Shown here: positions 36,239-44,565 of the stretch, in pieces
How positions within the stretch are numbered: position 1 is the stretch's first letter
Layout: each line of letters begins with the position of its first letter
Origin: Odoribacter sp. AF15-53
GTDB taxonomy: Bacteria; Bacteroidota; Bacteroidia; Bacteroidales; Marinifilaceae
Direction of reading: 5' to 3'
DNA: 64,000 bases
Assembly: GCF_003479425.1 (NCBI RefSeq)
Contig: NZ_QUHC01000002.1
Location: 755,033-819,032, forward strand
Made by a program: the position numbers and the translations under genes
Notes under the pieces: generated by a model
What the model was told of the DNA's origin: nothing
Databases searched by the model: none
What the model saw: the letters and a program-made list of their open reading frames with translations, nothing else

Positions 36239-38428
36239 TTAAATATTATAAAACGTAGTGAAGGCCTTTATCACGTAAGCGTGATCCAACACCCCGCCCG
36301 TCTCCCGGACAGAATGCATAGCCCACATCGGGTTACCGATATCCACTCCGCGCATTTCCATTTGCGACAACAAAATATTTCCTAACGTGGAACCACCCGC
36401 CATATCAGAATGATTCACGAACTTCTGGCAAGGCACTCCCGCCATTTTACAAATCGTCTCGAACACGGCAGCAGAATCCCCGTCGGTCACATACTTTTGG
36501 TTCGCGTTAAACTTGATCACGGGTCCCCCGTTCATCACCGGGTGATTCGTCGGGTCATGTTTCTCCACGTAATTCGGGTGAAGCGCGTGAGCCATATCTG
36601 CAGAAATCATGAATGAATTGTGAATAGCCCGGTATAAATCTTCCGGTTTACCCCCCAACCCGAATACGATACGCTCCACGATTGTACGCAAAATTGGTGA
36701 TCCGGCACCTTGTTTCGTACCACTTCCCACTTCCTCGTTATCGAAAATGGCAAGCACTTTCGTCTTGCGACATTTTTCCGATGCCACGAAAGCCTTCAAC
36801 CCGGCATGTGCCATAGCCAAATCGTCCAGTTTACCGCTTGAAATAAACTCCTCGTTCACGCCAAACAGACAACCTTTCTCGTATTCATATAAAGTAAGAT
36901 CAAAATCAAGAATATCCTCGGGACTCACGCCCATCTCCTCCGCGATAAGCTTCACCAGATAATCATCCTTCTCGAAAGTATCATTAATCATGGCGATCAC
37001 GGGAAGCATATCCTTTTGCTTGCTCAACGGGTTCCCCTGGTCATTCACCGCACGATTAAAATGAATGGCGATGTGAGGAATAACCATCAGCGGGCGTTTG
37101 AAATTCACGAATTGAGTTGCCGGCTTCAACGGATTCAGGCTCCGCAACATCACGCGCCCAGCCATGGATAAAGGTCTGTCAAACCAAGTATACATGATCG
37201 GTCCGCCATACACCTCCGTGTTCAACTTCAAATACTTCCCGGCAACAGGCATCTCCGCGTTCGGCTTGATTCTAAAAGTCGGGGAATCACTATGCGCGCA
37301 AACGATCTTGAATCCATCCTCGGCTATCTCGCCGCTACCGATCTCGAAAGCAAAAAGCGAAGAATGATTCTTCGTCACGAAATACTTCCCCCCCTTTTCA
37401 ATCTGCCACGCCTCTCCCGAAAAAAGTTGCTTGAAACCGTTGCTCAACAACTCTTTCTTCGCGTTTGCCACTGCATGAAAGTTCGTCGGACTCTCATGTA
37501 TAAACTCTATTAATTCCTTTGCGTATTGCTTTTCCATTATATCTTGTTTTTTTGTTTCAATTCTTCGAGTCCCAAGATAATCATTTTTTACTATACTCTT
37601 AACCTTGAAGTTCAAAAAAGTCTTGTTTCCCCCCTTAATTTCCTCGTGAACACGTTTTCCGAACATCACAAAAGGAGAACTTATAATATTCTCTTTATTA
37701 TAACACACCTTTCCCCCGGTCTCGGCATTCACGACCAACCCTCCCGTGGCCTCCACCAACACCTGTCCTGCCGCAACATCCCACTCCGAACACTTCCCGA
37801 ACTTGGGACAAATATCAACTTTCCCCTCGGCCAGCATACAATGTTTCGAAGACGCTCCCAACGGCACAAGCTCCACCTCATGCCCCAAAGACCGCAGATA
37901 ATCAATATACTGCATTTCCCATTCCGTCAAATGGAAACGACTGACAGCCACTTTCAATTTTGAAGCCGTGTTCGGCTCATTCACCAACACTTCCTCCCGT
38001 CCAGCCCGAATCATCCCACACTCCCCACTCTCAAAAGCCCACAAAATCTCCCCGTCACACACGTTATTAATCATCCCAAACACGGGTCTCCCCTCTTCCA
38101 CCAACGCTATATTAATACAAAAACGCCCGTTCCGGTAAATAAACTCCTTGGTTCCATCCAACGGATCAACAATCCAAGCATATTTCCATTTTACCCGCTC
38201 CTCGTATGGCGGCAACGAGGCTTCTTCACTGATTACCGGAACTTCCGGATACAATTTTCTCAACGCTCCCACGATATACTCACTCGAAGCCCTATCCGCT
38301 TCCGTCACGGGAGTCATATCCCCTTTTAACTCTACATTAAAATTTCTTTTATCATATACCTCCTTCACCAATGCTCCCGCATTTTCAATAACAGACTGAA
38401 TATCTGATACTTTTATCCAATTTATCAT
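36239..38428 (-). CDS. CysQ-like phosphatase fused to M18 aminopeptidase
   Basis: One frame of 729 codons joins two complete enzymes. Residues 1-265 are a 3'(2'),5'-bisphosphate nucleotidase (ISEEA, WIVDPLDGTKEF, CSEWDVAAGQVLVEATGG). Residues 298-729 are an M18 zinc aminopeptidase (AHSDSPTFRIKPN, AIFDNEEVGSGTKQGAGSP, HSDMAGGSTLGN), starting at an internal ATG (37537) as free M18 proteins do. The linker 266-297 is lysine-rich and reads like translated intergenic DNA. Each half has the length of the free enzyme. Either a lost cysQ stop has made a true fusion, or the second half is also made alone from 37537. Activities: PAP recycling and removal of acidic N-terminal residues. Confidence 0.85.
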   Translation of the reverse strand: MINWIKVSDIQSVIENAGALVKEVYDKRNFNVELKGDMTPVTEADRASSEYIVGALRKLYPEVPVISEEASLPPYEERVKWKYAWIVDPLDGTKEFIYRNGRFCINIALVEEGRPVFGMINNVCDGEILWAFESGECGMIRAGREEVLVNEPNTASKLKVAVSRFHLTEWEMQYIDYLRSLGHEVELVPLGASSKHCMLAEGKVDICPKFGKCSEWDVAAGQVLVEATGGLVVNAETGGKVCYNKENIISSPFVMFGKRVHEEIKGGNKTFLNFKVKSIVKNDYLGTRRIETKKQDIMEKQYAKELIEFIHESPTNFHAVANAKKELLSNGFKQLFSGEAWQIEKGGKYFVTKNHSSLFAFEIGSGEIAEDGFKIVCAHSDSPTFRIKPNAEMPVAGKYLKLNTEVYGGPIMYTWFDRPLSMAGRVMLRSLNPLKPATQFVNFKRPLMVIPHIAIHFNRAVNDQGNPLSKQKDMLPVIAMINDTFEKDDYLVKLIAEEMGVSPEDILDFDLTLYEYEKGCLFGVNEEFISSGKLDDLAMAHAGLKAFVASEKCRKTKVLAIFDNEEVGSGTKQGAGSPILRTIVERIVFGLGGKPEDLYRAIHNSFMISADMAHALHPNYVEKHDPTNHPVMNGGPVIKFNANQKYVTDGDSAAVFETICKMAGVPCQKFVNHSDMAGGSTLGNILLSQMEMRGVDIGNPMWAMHSVRETGGVLDHAYVIKAFTTFYNI

Positions 38429-38690
38429 ATTAACTAATTAACTTGAAACGATTTGTTAAACATACGAATAATATCCTTTCAATAGCCTACTTGCGAATAA
38501 AAAATTAACAAAAAATTATCTGTATTTACACAAGCAAAATCCTATTTTTACTAATAATTAATTAGTTATACTGGAAAAGGCATATAATTATTCAATATCC
38601 GGCTTTATAGCGACCAAAAGATTAACCAACGTTAACCAAAAAAGAAGCTTTTATTAACAGTAAATATTCTTCAGAACGAAACATTGGCCT

Positions 38691-38698
38691 TATCTTTG
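38691..38698 (+). promoter_or_regulatory. -7 box of the small RNA candidate
   Basis: TATCTTTG fits TAnnTTTG; no clear -33 box at the right distance (TTGG lies too close). Confidence 0.55.
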
Positions 38699-38704
38699 CA
38701 CCGT

Positions 38705-38800
38705 CTTTAAGAGATTGAAGATTTTTCATAAGTTTGTATGGTTTAGGTTAGTAGTTAGTAATGTAATCTTAAGAGTCGACATCCCCGTCGACTCTTTTGT
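38705..38800 (+). ncRNA. Candidate small RNA or folB leader, about 95 nt
   Basis: The stretch begins just after a TATCTTTG box and ends in a strong terminator: AAGAGTCGAC/GTCGACTCTT (38771-38780 with 38787-38796), loop ATCCCC, then TTGT. The interior (GGTTTAGGTTAGTAGTTAGT) has no start codon followed by a useful frame. It could be a free small RNA or an attenuator for folB, whose ATG is 52 bases beyond the hairpin. Confidence 0.55.
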
Positions 38801-38851
38801 ATTTAACGACATGAGTTAGTATTATTTTCTTGAAAACAAAAATTAACTTTT

Positions 38852-39205
38852 ATGAAAGGAATCATCGAAATTGAAGGAATGGAATTTTTCGCTTATCACG
38901 GTTGTTACGAAACAGAACGCGTCGTAGGCAACAAATTCATGGTTTACGCACGAATCGAAACAGATTGCAGCAAAGCAGCCCAATCCGATAACATCGAAGA
39001 CGCGCTAAGTTACCTCACCGCGTATGAAATCATCGCCCGAGAAATGATGATCACCTCCCATTTGCTGGAACACGTGGCCCAAAGAATGATCGACGCGCTC
39101 TACTCCACCTTCCCGCAAATTTCACACGTAACCATCAAAGTATCAAAACTAAACCCGCCTCTAGGGGGAAAGATTGCGGCAACAAGTGTCACCTTATCAA
39201 AATAA
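38852..39205 (+). CDS. folB: Dihydroneopterin aldolase
   Basis: The 117-residue protein has the FolB marks: EGMEFFAYHGCYETER with the catalytic Glu after YHG, DALSYLTAYEI with the active Tyr, SHLLEHVAQRMIDAL, and the C-terminal KVSKLNPPLGGKI with the catalytic Lys. It converts dihydroneopterin to 6-hydroxymethyl-dihydropterin and glycolaldehyde in folate synthesis. Length is normal. No other folate gene is in the window; tRNA-Cys follows under its own promoter. Confidence 0.93.
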   Translation: MKGIIEIEGMEFFAYHGCYETERVVGNKFMVYARIETDCSKAAQSDNIEDALSYLTAYEIIAREMMITSHLLEHVAQRMIDALYSTFPQISHVTIKVSKLNPPLGGKIAATSVTLSK

Positions 39206-39218
39206 ATTGCAGCAAGGT

Positions 39219-39250
39219 ATTGCAAAATCCAAAATATCGCCTTATCTTTG
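39219..39250 (+). promoter_or_regulatory. Promoter of tRNA-Cys
   Basis: -33 ATTG (39219-39222) and -7 TATCTTTG (39243-39250), 20 bp apart. Confidence 0.75.
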
Positions 39251-39269
39251 CACTGCAAAATCGCAACAG

Positions 39270-39340
39270 GGTCGGTTGGCCGAGCGGTTAGGCAGCGGTC
39301 TGCAAAACCGTGTACAGCAGTTCAAATCTGCTACCGACCT
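39270..39340 (+). tRNA. tRNA-Cys (anticodon GCA)
   Basis: Acceptor GGTCGGT pairs with ACCGACC and the discriminator is T, as in tRNA-Cys. The anticodon loop CTGCAAA carries GCA; the T-arm holds GTTCAAATC. CCA is not encoded. It is 71 nt long. Confidence 0.96.
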
Positions 39341-39341
39341 C

Positions 39342-39376
39342 AAAATCAGTCACTTTAAAAGTGACTGATTTTTGTT
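39342..39376 (+). terminator. Terminator of tRNA-Cys
   Basis: A stem of about 13 bp (AAAATCAGTCACTT with AAGTGACTGATTTT) and then TTGTTT. Confidence 0.85.
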
Positions 39377-39488
39377 TATAGCATGTTTTTAGAGCAAAAC
39401 AACCCCAATAAATAATCAACTACAGATGCAGAAACATCTCTCATTTATATTTCCCAATACACCAACTATCACTATTTATTAGCACACT

Positions 39489-40430
39489 CTAATCTAACCG
39501 CACATCTAACCTATCAGCCAATTCAATAATACCATCTTTCCTTACCAATACCTCCAACCATTCAGAAGGAATTGTATCATAACCGTATATGATTCCTGCT
39601 AATCCACCTGTAATTGCTCCCACGGTATCAGTATCATCACCTAAATTCACGGCTTTTAAAACAGCATCTTTATAATTAGTAGTATTGAAGACACACCACA
39701 AACTGGCTTCCAAGGTATCTATAACATATCCAGTAGAACGAATATCCTTCAATTCAATAGCTTTAAATTCCTCGTAAGATAAGCCTATTAACCTTTCAAA
39801 AGGAATATCTTCTTCAATAAACATTTCCTTTTTCAGAAGTTGTAAAATTGTTTGCTGCATAGCTTGATAAGCTCTCTCAACTGCTTGCAGGTCGATATAC
39901 TGTATTGCGAACTCGCATAATGCAATACAGGCTAAAATACTTCTTGGATGCCTGTGAGTTAATGACGATACTTCTCCAATTATCCTGAATCTATCTTCTT
40001 CCTCCATGTTAAGGATATAAGGTACCAACGGAAGGATTCTCATAAGAGAACCATTACCATTATCCCTTTCTCTATCCATACCCGCTAAATTTGGTTTGAT
40101 GCCACTTTGTAAATTACTAATTGCTCTTGCCGTTGTAATTCCAACATCAAACACTCTTCCATAAGGCGTACAGTAGCCATCATAGTACCATCTTATAAAT
40201 TTATCTGCAATATCATTCAAATTATAGCCATTGCATAGTGATTCAGCCAAACAGAGGGCTAAAGAACTATCGTCTGACCATGTTCCTTTGGGTTGGTTAT
40301 GCGTACCATACTCTCTCATTCCAACAACAGGATTCTTCTCTAACACCTGCCTGTATTCAAATTCAACAGGAACGCCTAAAGCATCACCGATAGCCGTTCC
40401 TAATAATATGTCTTTGTTTAAGTTACTCAT
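39489..40430 (-). CDS. ADP-ribosylglycohydrolase family protein
   Basis: The 313-residue protein has the DraG/ARH signatures: LLGTAIGDALGVPVEFEYR near the N-terminus, GTWSDDSSLALCLAESL (metal-binding DD, residues about 51-55), GNGSLMRILPL and LGDDTDTVGAITGGLAGIIYG (second metal site, about 267-272). Such enzymes remove ADP-ribose from proteins or small molecules with two Mg ions. It is isolated behind tRNA-Cys and visibly AT-richer than the neighbours, which suggests acquisition at the tRNA gene (inference). No ADP-ribosyltransferase is next to it. Confidence 0.92.
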   Translation of the reverse strand: MSNLNKDILLGTAIGDALGVPVEFEYRQVLEKNPVVGMREYGTHNQPKGTWSDDSSLALCLAESLCNGYNLNDIADKFIRWYYDGYCTPYGRVFDVGITTARAISNLQSGIKPNLAGMDRERDNGNGSLMRILPLVPYILNMEEEDRFRIIGEVSSLTHRHPRSILACIALCEFAIQYIDLQAVERAYQAMQQTILQLLKKEMFIEEDIPFERLIGLSYEEFKAIELKDIRSTGYVIDTLEASLWCVFNTTNYKDAVLKAVNLGDDTDTVGAITGGLAGIIYGYDTIPSEWLEVLVRKDGIIELADRLDVRLD

Positions 40431-40689
40431 ATTCTACATGTTTATGAAACCCATTTGATGATATAAATATAGATAAATCTCTTCATTTATAACAGTTTTT
40501 AAGCAATAAATATCCCTAAACATTGAAATTTAAATATGGTGACTTTTCTATCAACATCTACTCGACACGTACAATCACATTATATATATCGCATGTTAAC
40601 ACACAGACCTAAATATATTGAATATTAACAAACAAAAAGAATACATTTACGTTTATTCCTACAGAAACTTCTTAAATACACAAGAAAAT

Positions 40690-40839
40690 ATGAAAAAGAA
40701 AAGAACCAATCCGTGGACTGTCGTGGGAATTATCATCGCCATCCTATTACTCGTATACTGGCTACTAGCTGTAACTGTTTTAAGTGAAGATGAAAACGTG
40801 ATCCCCGTACTAGACGGAACAGAGCAGGTAATCCAGTAG
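40690..40839 (+). CDS. Small single-pass membrane protein
   Basis: The ATG at 40690 opens 49 codons, MKKKRTNPWTVVGIIIAILL, with one membrane segment (about residues 10-30) and an acidic tail (SEDENVIPVLDGTEQVIQ). A longer frame starts at 40618 but its N-terminus (YIYVYSYRNF) looks like noncoding DNA. A terminator follows directly. The function is unknown. Confidence 0.6.
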   Translation: MKKKRTNPWTVVGIIIAILLLVYWLLAVTVLSEDENVIPVLDGTEQVIQ

Positions 40840-40857
40840 GATTCCTGCCCTTTTTTC
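40825..40857 (+). terminator. Terminator after the small membrane protein
   Basis: CAGGTAATCC (40825-40834) pairs with GGATTCCTG (40839-40847) with one mismatch, followed by CCC and TTTTTT. It also borders the convergent DoxX gene. Confidence 0.7.
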
Positions 40858-40859
40858 AA

Positions 40860-41297
40860 TTACTTCCGAATATTAACATCTATCTTTTTAGAAATCAAAG
40901 AATCCAAAGATATTCTTCCCGCACCCGTGAAAAATAATAAAATGTAAATCCCCAGATATAGCAAAGGCAACTCTTTCACCTGGAAAGGATCGCTTGCATG
41001 CACGACAAATAGAACCACCAGCATCGAAAACATCAGGGGAATAGTTGCCAACCGGGTAAAAGCACCCACGATAACAAACAAGGAGCAACCAACCTCGGCC
41101 CCGATAATCAGGATCAACGACAAGGTACTCCCCAACCCGATCGGGTCCGGGAACGTCGCGGACAATTCCGAAAACGAGGTTAATTTAGCCAACCCGTGTG
41201 TCAACATGGTTATCCCGACAAGCACGCGTAGTATCAACAAGCCCAAACTCAGCAACTTTGGATTCGGGGCTATAACGGACGAAATCACTTTTTTCAT
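40860..41297 (-). CDS. DoxX family membrane protein
   Basis: The 145-residue protein has four membrane segments and the family start LLILRVLVGITMLTHGLAKL, followed by a GAEVGCSLFVIVGAFTRLATIPLM helix pair. DoxX-like proteins are inner membrane proteins linked to thiosulfate or disulfide redox chemistry in some species, but mostly without proven role. It stands alone between convergent and divergent neighbours. Confidence 0.88.
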   Translation of the reverse strand: MKKVISSVIAPNPKLLSLGLLILRVLVGITMLTHGLAKLTSFSELSATFPDPIGLGSTLSLILIIGAEVGCSLFVIVGAFTRLATIPLMFSMLVVLFVVHASDPFQVKELPLLYLGIYILLFFTGAGRISLDSLISKKIDVNIRK

Positions 41298-41433
41298 AAC
41301 AACATTTTTAAAGATTGTAATTTTAAAGATAAACGTAACATATTTTACTAATGTTACATTTTTTAGGCGCTAGAATGTAAATATAGCACTTTAATAAAAT
41401 AAATCGTAGCTTCGCGGAAAGAAATACGAGGAT

Positions 41434-41703
41434 ATGATTATAGTTATTAGTTTAATGGTCTGTGGCATCGTGCTAGGATACATCTTTAGAGAGAAGAATC
41501 TGAAGATCGTGCAAAAACTCATTAATTACGCCATCTTTTTACTCCTGTTCCTCCTGGGAATCACGGTTGGAGCGAATGCCGACGTGATGAACAACCTCAA
41601 CTCGATCGGGTTGGAAGCCCTGATCATCACACTAGCAGCTATCTCCGGAAGCATTCTATGCGCTTGGGCTGTTTATCGCTTTTTCTTTATCTCCACGAAA
41701 TAA
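41434..41703 (+). CDS. LysO-type lysine exporter, N-terminal part
   Basis: The 89-residue protein has three membrane segments and the LysO/DUF340 start: a short hairpin with LGYIFREK, then FLLLFLLGITVGANADVM and a last helix. It corresponds to the first third of E. coli LysO (about 299 residues, one chain). The C-terminal part is the next gene, ten bases downstream. Both parts should assemble in the inner membrane to export L-lysine. Confidence 0.82.
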   Translation: MIIVISLMVCGIVLGYIFREKNLKIVQKLINYAIFLLLFLLGITVGANADVMNNLNSIGLEALIITLAAISGSILCAWAVYRFFFISTK

Positions 41704-41713
41704 ATACACGCGC

Positions 41714-42316
41714 ATGAAAGGTAGTATCATCATCGTTTCCTTCTTCATCGCCGGGGTATTGCTCGGCCGCTTCGTGGATGTCCCCTCCTTGCTAACAGCG
41801 GAAGAACCCACGCTATACGCGTTATACGCCTTGATGTTCCTCGTGGGAATCAGCATCGGTAGTGATAAAAAAGCACTGGAAGCCTTGAAGCATCAAAACC
41901 TGAAAATCATGCTAGTTCCGCTAGCCACCATCATCGGAACCCTTGGCGGCACCGCGCTCATCAGTCTCGTGTTAAGCGGTAAAAGTCTCACGGATTGCCT
42001 TGCCGTGGGGGCCGGATTCGGTTATTACTCCCTCTCCACGATTTTCATCACCCAGTACAAAGGTGCCGAACTCGGAACGATAGCCCTAGTTTCCAATATT
42101 CTCCGGGAATTAATCGCCCTACTGGCAGCCCCTTTACTCGTGCGTTATTTCGGGAAACTCGCCCCGATATCCGTGGGAGGAGCCACCACGGCCGACACCA
42201 CGTTACCCATTATCACCAAATTCTGTGGTAAAGAATTCGTGATCGTATCCATCGTTCACGGGATCACGGTCGATTTAAGCGTACCTTTTCTAGTCACATT
42301 TTTCTGCACGATATAA
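41714..42316 (+). CDS. lysO: LysO-type lysine exporter, C-terminal part
   Basis: The 200-residue protein covers the rest of LysO: GSIIIVSFFIAGVLLG, LMFLVGISIGSD, GAGFGYYSLSTIFITQYKGAELGTIALVSNILRE and GGATTADTTLPIITKFCGKEF with the conserved TTAD acidic site. Export of lysine and toxic analogues at the inner membrane is the known role of the family. It starts ten bases after the N-terminal gene; together they make 289 residues, the length of the undivided protein. Confidence 0.88.
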   Translation: MKGSIIIVSFFIAGVLLGRFVDVPSLLTAEEPTLYALYALMFLVGISIGSDKKALEALKHQNLKIMLVPLATIIGTLGGTALISLVLSGKSLTDCLAVGAGFGYYSLSTIFITQYKGAELGTIALVSNILRELIALLAAPLLVRYFGKLAPISVGGATTADTTLPIITKFCGKEFVIVSIVHGITVDLSVPFLVTFFCTI

Positions 42317-42471
42317 ACGCTCATTCACATTTTAATCAAACTCAAATTGCATTGTTGATTGTATATACTTGGCGTGTTAATTGTATATACATCATTACAG
42401 AAAATTTCCTATTGATATAATACATGATTACATCGTGAATTCTTGATGAGTTACTGGTTAATAGCGATAAT

Positions 42472-42561
42472 AATCTTTTATAAACCTAATATAAATCTTT
42501 TATAAACCTTATTACAATAGGGTTCATATAAGGTTCGTATAGGGTTCGTATAGGGTTCATG
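42472..42561 (+). repeat. 22-bp direct repeat followed by an 11-bp tandem array
   Basis: AATCTTTTATAAACCT occurs twice, 22 bp apart (Cs at 42475 and 42497). Then TAGGGTTCATA, TAAGGTTCGTA, TAGGGTTCGTA and TAGGGTTCATG follow without gaps at 42518-42561. Both periods are multiples of 11. Confidence 0.85.
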
Positions 42562-42675
42562 ACGGTACTTAATAGGTAGTGATTAACTATTAACGACCTA
42601 ATAAAATAGTAACTCTCCATGCAATCCGCCCGTTTTCATGCTGATTTACAGATGTATTTGTCTCTATGAAAATTA

Positions 42676-42736
42676 AACGTCAGTTCGATAACGTCGGTTT
42701 ACTGATAAATCAAGTAAATTTCATCAAACTGACGTT
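42676..42736. repeat. 10-bp inverted repeat AACGTCAGTT
   Basis: AACGTCAGTT (42676-42685) and AACTGACGTT (42727-42736) are perfect complements 41 bases apart; an imperfect third copy (AACGTCGGTT) lies between them at about 42690. It may be an operator for the sigma factor gene (inference). Confidence 0.5.
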
Positions 42737-42952
42737 ATTAATTGCACTATTTCCATGCCCGAATAAAAATTGCACCCAATAGATCAATCTATCGTTAAAC
42801 GTTCGTTTATTGATATTTCATGTTGTTTTTGTTCTACAAATAAACCCCAAGATTGAAGTAGTTCATTTTCAATGAATCAAAAAAATGCGATTTATATAAG
42901 AAGGAGCGTTATTTTTACTATTTTTGATACCAACAAACGAAGGATTAATTCT

Positions 42953-43507
42953 ATGGGTGTGCCAGTCACATACGAGGCGATTAAAGGTGGAGATATTAAG
43001 GCTTTTGAAAATCTTTTTCAGGAGCTCTATCCCTCTATGTGTGCTATTGCCATGCGCTTCATTACAGATCGTGACGCGGCGGAAGATATTGCACAAGAAG
43101 CATTTATTAAGCTATGGGAAAAACGTGCAACCTACAAGGAAATCCCATGCCTGAAGACTTTTCTCTATGTATCTGTCAAAAATTTATGTTTCAATTATAT
43201 ACGAGATAAAAAAGTTACCATTGATTACACTTCTCCCGAAGCCCAGAATCAAGAAGCCATTTTCAAAGATTATCTCATCGAGGAAGAAGCTTATCGCATT
43301 ATTGATAATGCAGTGAACGCACTCCCGCCCCAAAGTGCAAGAATCGTGAAAATGTGTTTAGAGGGAAAACAAAACAAAGAAATTGCAGAAATACTTGACA
43401 TTTCTGTCAATTCGGTCAAAACACTAAAATACAACGCGCTAAACGTACTAAGAAGTTCATTAAAAGACTATTTTTACCTCTTGATGTTATTCCTGTTGGG
43501 AAAATAA
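42953..43507 (+). CDS. ECF (RpoE-type) RNA polymerase sigma factor
   Basis: I prefer the ATG at 42953 (MGVPVTYEAIKGGD, 184 residues), which has GAAGGA upstream; the frame is open to 42872. Region 2 contains ENLFQELYPSMCAIAMRF and DAAEDIAQEAFIKLWEK; region 4 contains LPPQSARIVKMCLEGKQNKEIAEILDISVNSVKTLKYNAL. The hydrophobic C-terminal tail (DYFYLLMLFLLGK) is usual for the SusC/FecR-linked group of Bacteroidota. It should be held by the FecR-type anti-sigma factor encoded 7 kb downstream, with two ABC cassettes lying between. Confidence 0.92.
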   Translation: MGVPVTYEAIKGGDIKAFENLFQELYPSMCAIAMRFITDRDAAEDIAQEAFIKLWEKRATYKEIPCLKTFLYVSVKNLCFNYIRDKKVTIDYTSPEAQNQEAIFKDYLIEEEAYRIIDNAVNALPPQSARIVKMCLEGKQNKEIAEILDISVNSVKTLKYNALNVLRSSLKDYFYLLMLFLLGK

Positions 43508-43550
43508 TCCTAAAAGAAATGTCAAAATAATGTGAAAATCACTACCCCTG

Positions 43551-43579
43551 TTCATCCTTTTCAAATTTTGTCGTGTTCT
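43551..43579 (+). promoter_or_regulatory. Putative ECF sigma target before the ABC cassette
   Basis: TTCATCCTTTT (43551-43561), 10 bp, then CGTGTTCT (43572-43579). The same element with identical spacing stands before fecR (50440-50468). The first GldA start codon is 39 bases downstream. Confidence 0.55.
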
Positions 43580-43617
43580 GCTATTAGAAATGAAAATTCA
43601 ATAACACGATAAAATAT

Positions 43618-44550
43618 ATGGAAGAATCAATCGTAAAAGTCGAACATCTCTCTCATCGCTACAGCGTGCAATGGGCGATAAAAGACATCAACTTCGAGAT
43701 TAAAAACAAAGGTACTCTCGGTTTGCTGGGGTCAAACGGTGCCGGAAAATCCACCACGATGAACATCATGTGTGGTGTTCTCAATCAAACCGAAGGGGAG
43801 GTATATATAAATGGTATCAGTCTCAGGGAACATCCGGTAGAGGCCAAGAAGCACATCGGTTTTCTCCCGCAGAAACCTCCTCTATACCCGGATCTCACGG
43901 TGGATGAATACCTTACACACTGCGCCTTGATGCGTTTAGTTGACAAATCACAAGTAAAAGCTGCCGTGGAGAAAGCAAAATCCCGTTGTGGGATTACTCA
44001 TTTCAGTAAACGCTTGATTCGCAACCTGTCGGGGGGATATCAACAACGCGTGGGGATCGCCCAGGCTATCGTGCATAACCCGAAATTCGTGGTACTTGAT
44101 GAGCCTACAAACGGTTTGGACCCGAATCAGATCGTGGAAGTACGCCATCTGATCAAAGAGATCGCGGAAGATCATGCCGTAATGCTCTCCACTCACATCC
44201 TGCCGGAAGTGCAAGCCACCTGCGATGACATCAAGATGATTGAGCACGGGAAGGTTGTCTTTTCCGGTAGCATGGAAGATTTCAATCACTACATGGAGCC
44301 GAACACGTTTATCGTTATCATGGAAAATCCTCCTTCAATAGAGGCATTGAAACAAATCCCCGATATCACGCACGTGGAACATATCACGGACACCCGTTTC
44401 CGCATGCAATTTTCATCCGGACAAGATATTACCAAAAAGATAATAGAACTTAGCGTGACCAACAACTGGCGCCTTCACGAGCTTATCCTGGAAAGGGATT
44501 CTCTTGACGCTGCATTCGCACAATTATCCGGGAAAAATATTTATAAATAA
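43618..44550 (+). CDS. GldA-type ABC transporter ATPase, copy 1
   Basis: The 310-residue ATPase has Walker A GSNGAGKST (about 39-47), signature LSGGYQQR, Walker B FVVLDEPTNGLDP and the switch His in STHIL. It resembles GldA, the ATPase of the GldAFG transporter of Bacteroidota. The C-terminal 80 residues form the accessory domain of ABC-2 export ATPases. It starts after an apparent sigma target and is followed after 15 bases by its fused permease gene. Gliding is not implied; the related systems occur in non-gliding gut species. Confidence 0.92.
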   Translation: MEESIVKVEHLSHRYSVQWAIKDINFEIKNKGTLGLLGSNGAGKSTTMNIMCGVLNQTEGEVYINGISLREHPVEAKKHIGFLPQKPPLYPDLTVDEYLTHCALMRLVDKSQVKAAVEKAKSRCGITHFSKRLIRNLSGGYQQRVGIAQAIVHNPKFVVLDEPTNGLDPNQIVEVRHLIKEIAEDHAVMLSTHILPEVQATCDDIKMIEHGKVVFSGSMEDFNHYMEPNTFIVIMENPPSIEALKQIPDITHVEHITDTRFRMQFSSGQDITKKIIELSVTNNWRLHELILERDSLDAAFAQLSGKNIYK

Positions 44551-44565
44551 AGTATAGTATCCAAC

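Larger units (their letters stand above)
38429..38851. other. Intergenic region with a small RNA candidate
   Basis: The first 250 bases are AT-rich and unremarkable. A -7 box (38691-38698), a short transcript and a terminator (38771-38800) follow, ahead of folB. Confidence 0.6.
42317..42952. other. Repeat-rich region before the sigma factor gene
   Basis: It holds two copies of TTGTATATAC about 28 bp apart (from 42358), a 22-bp direct repeat, an 11-bp array, and a 10-bp inverted repeat (42676-42736). A GTTCTACAAA at 42831-42840 resembles the downstream half of the sigma-target element at 50440. No gene precedes the sigma factor here. Confidence 0.6.

Noticed and set aside
42518..42561. CRISPR array
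   Set aside because: Units are 11 bp without spacers and no cas gene is in the window. It is a plain tandem repeat.
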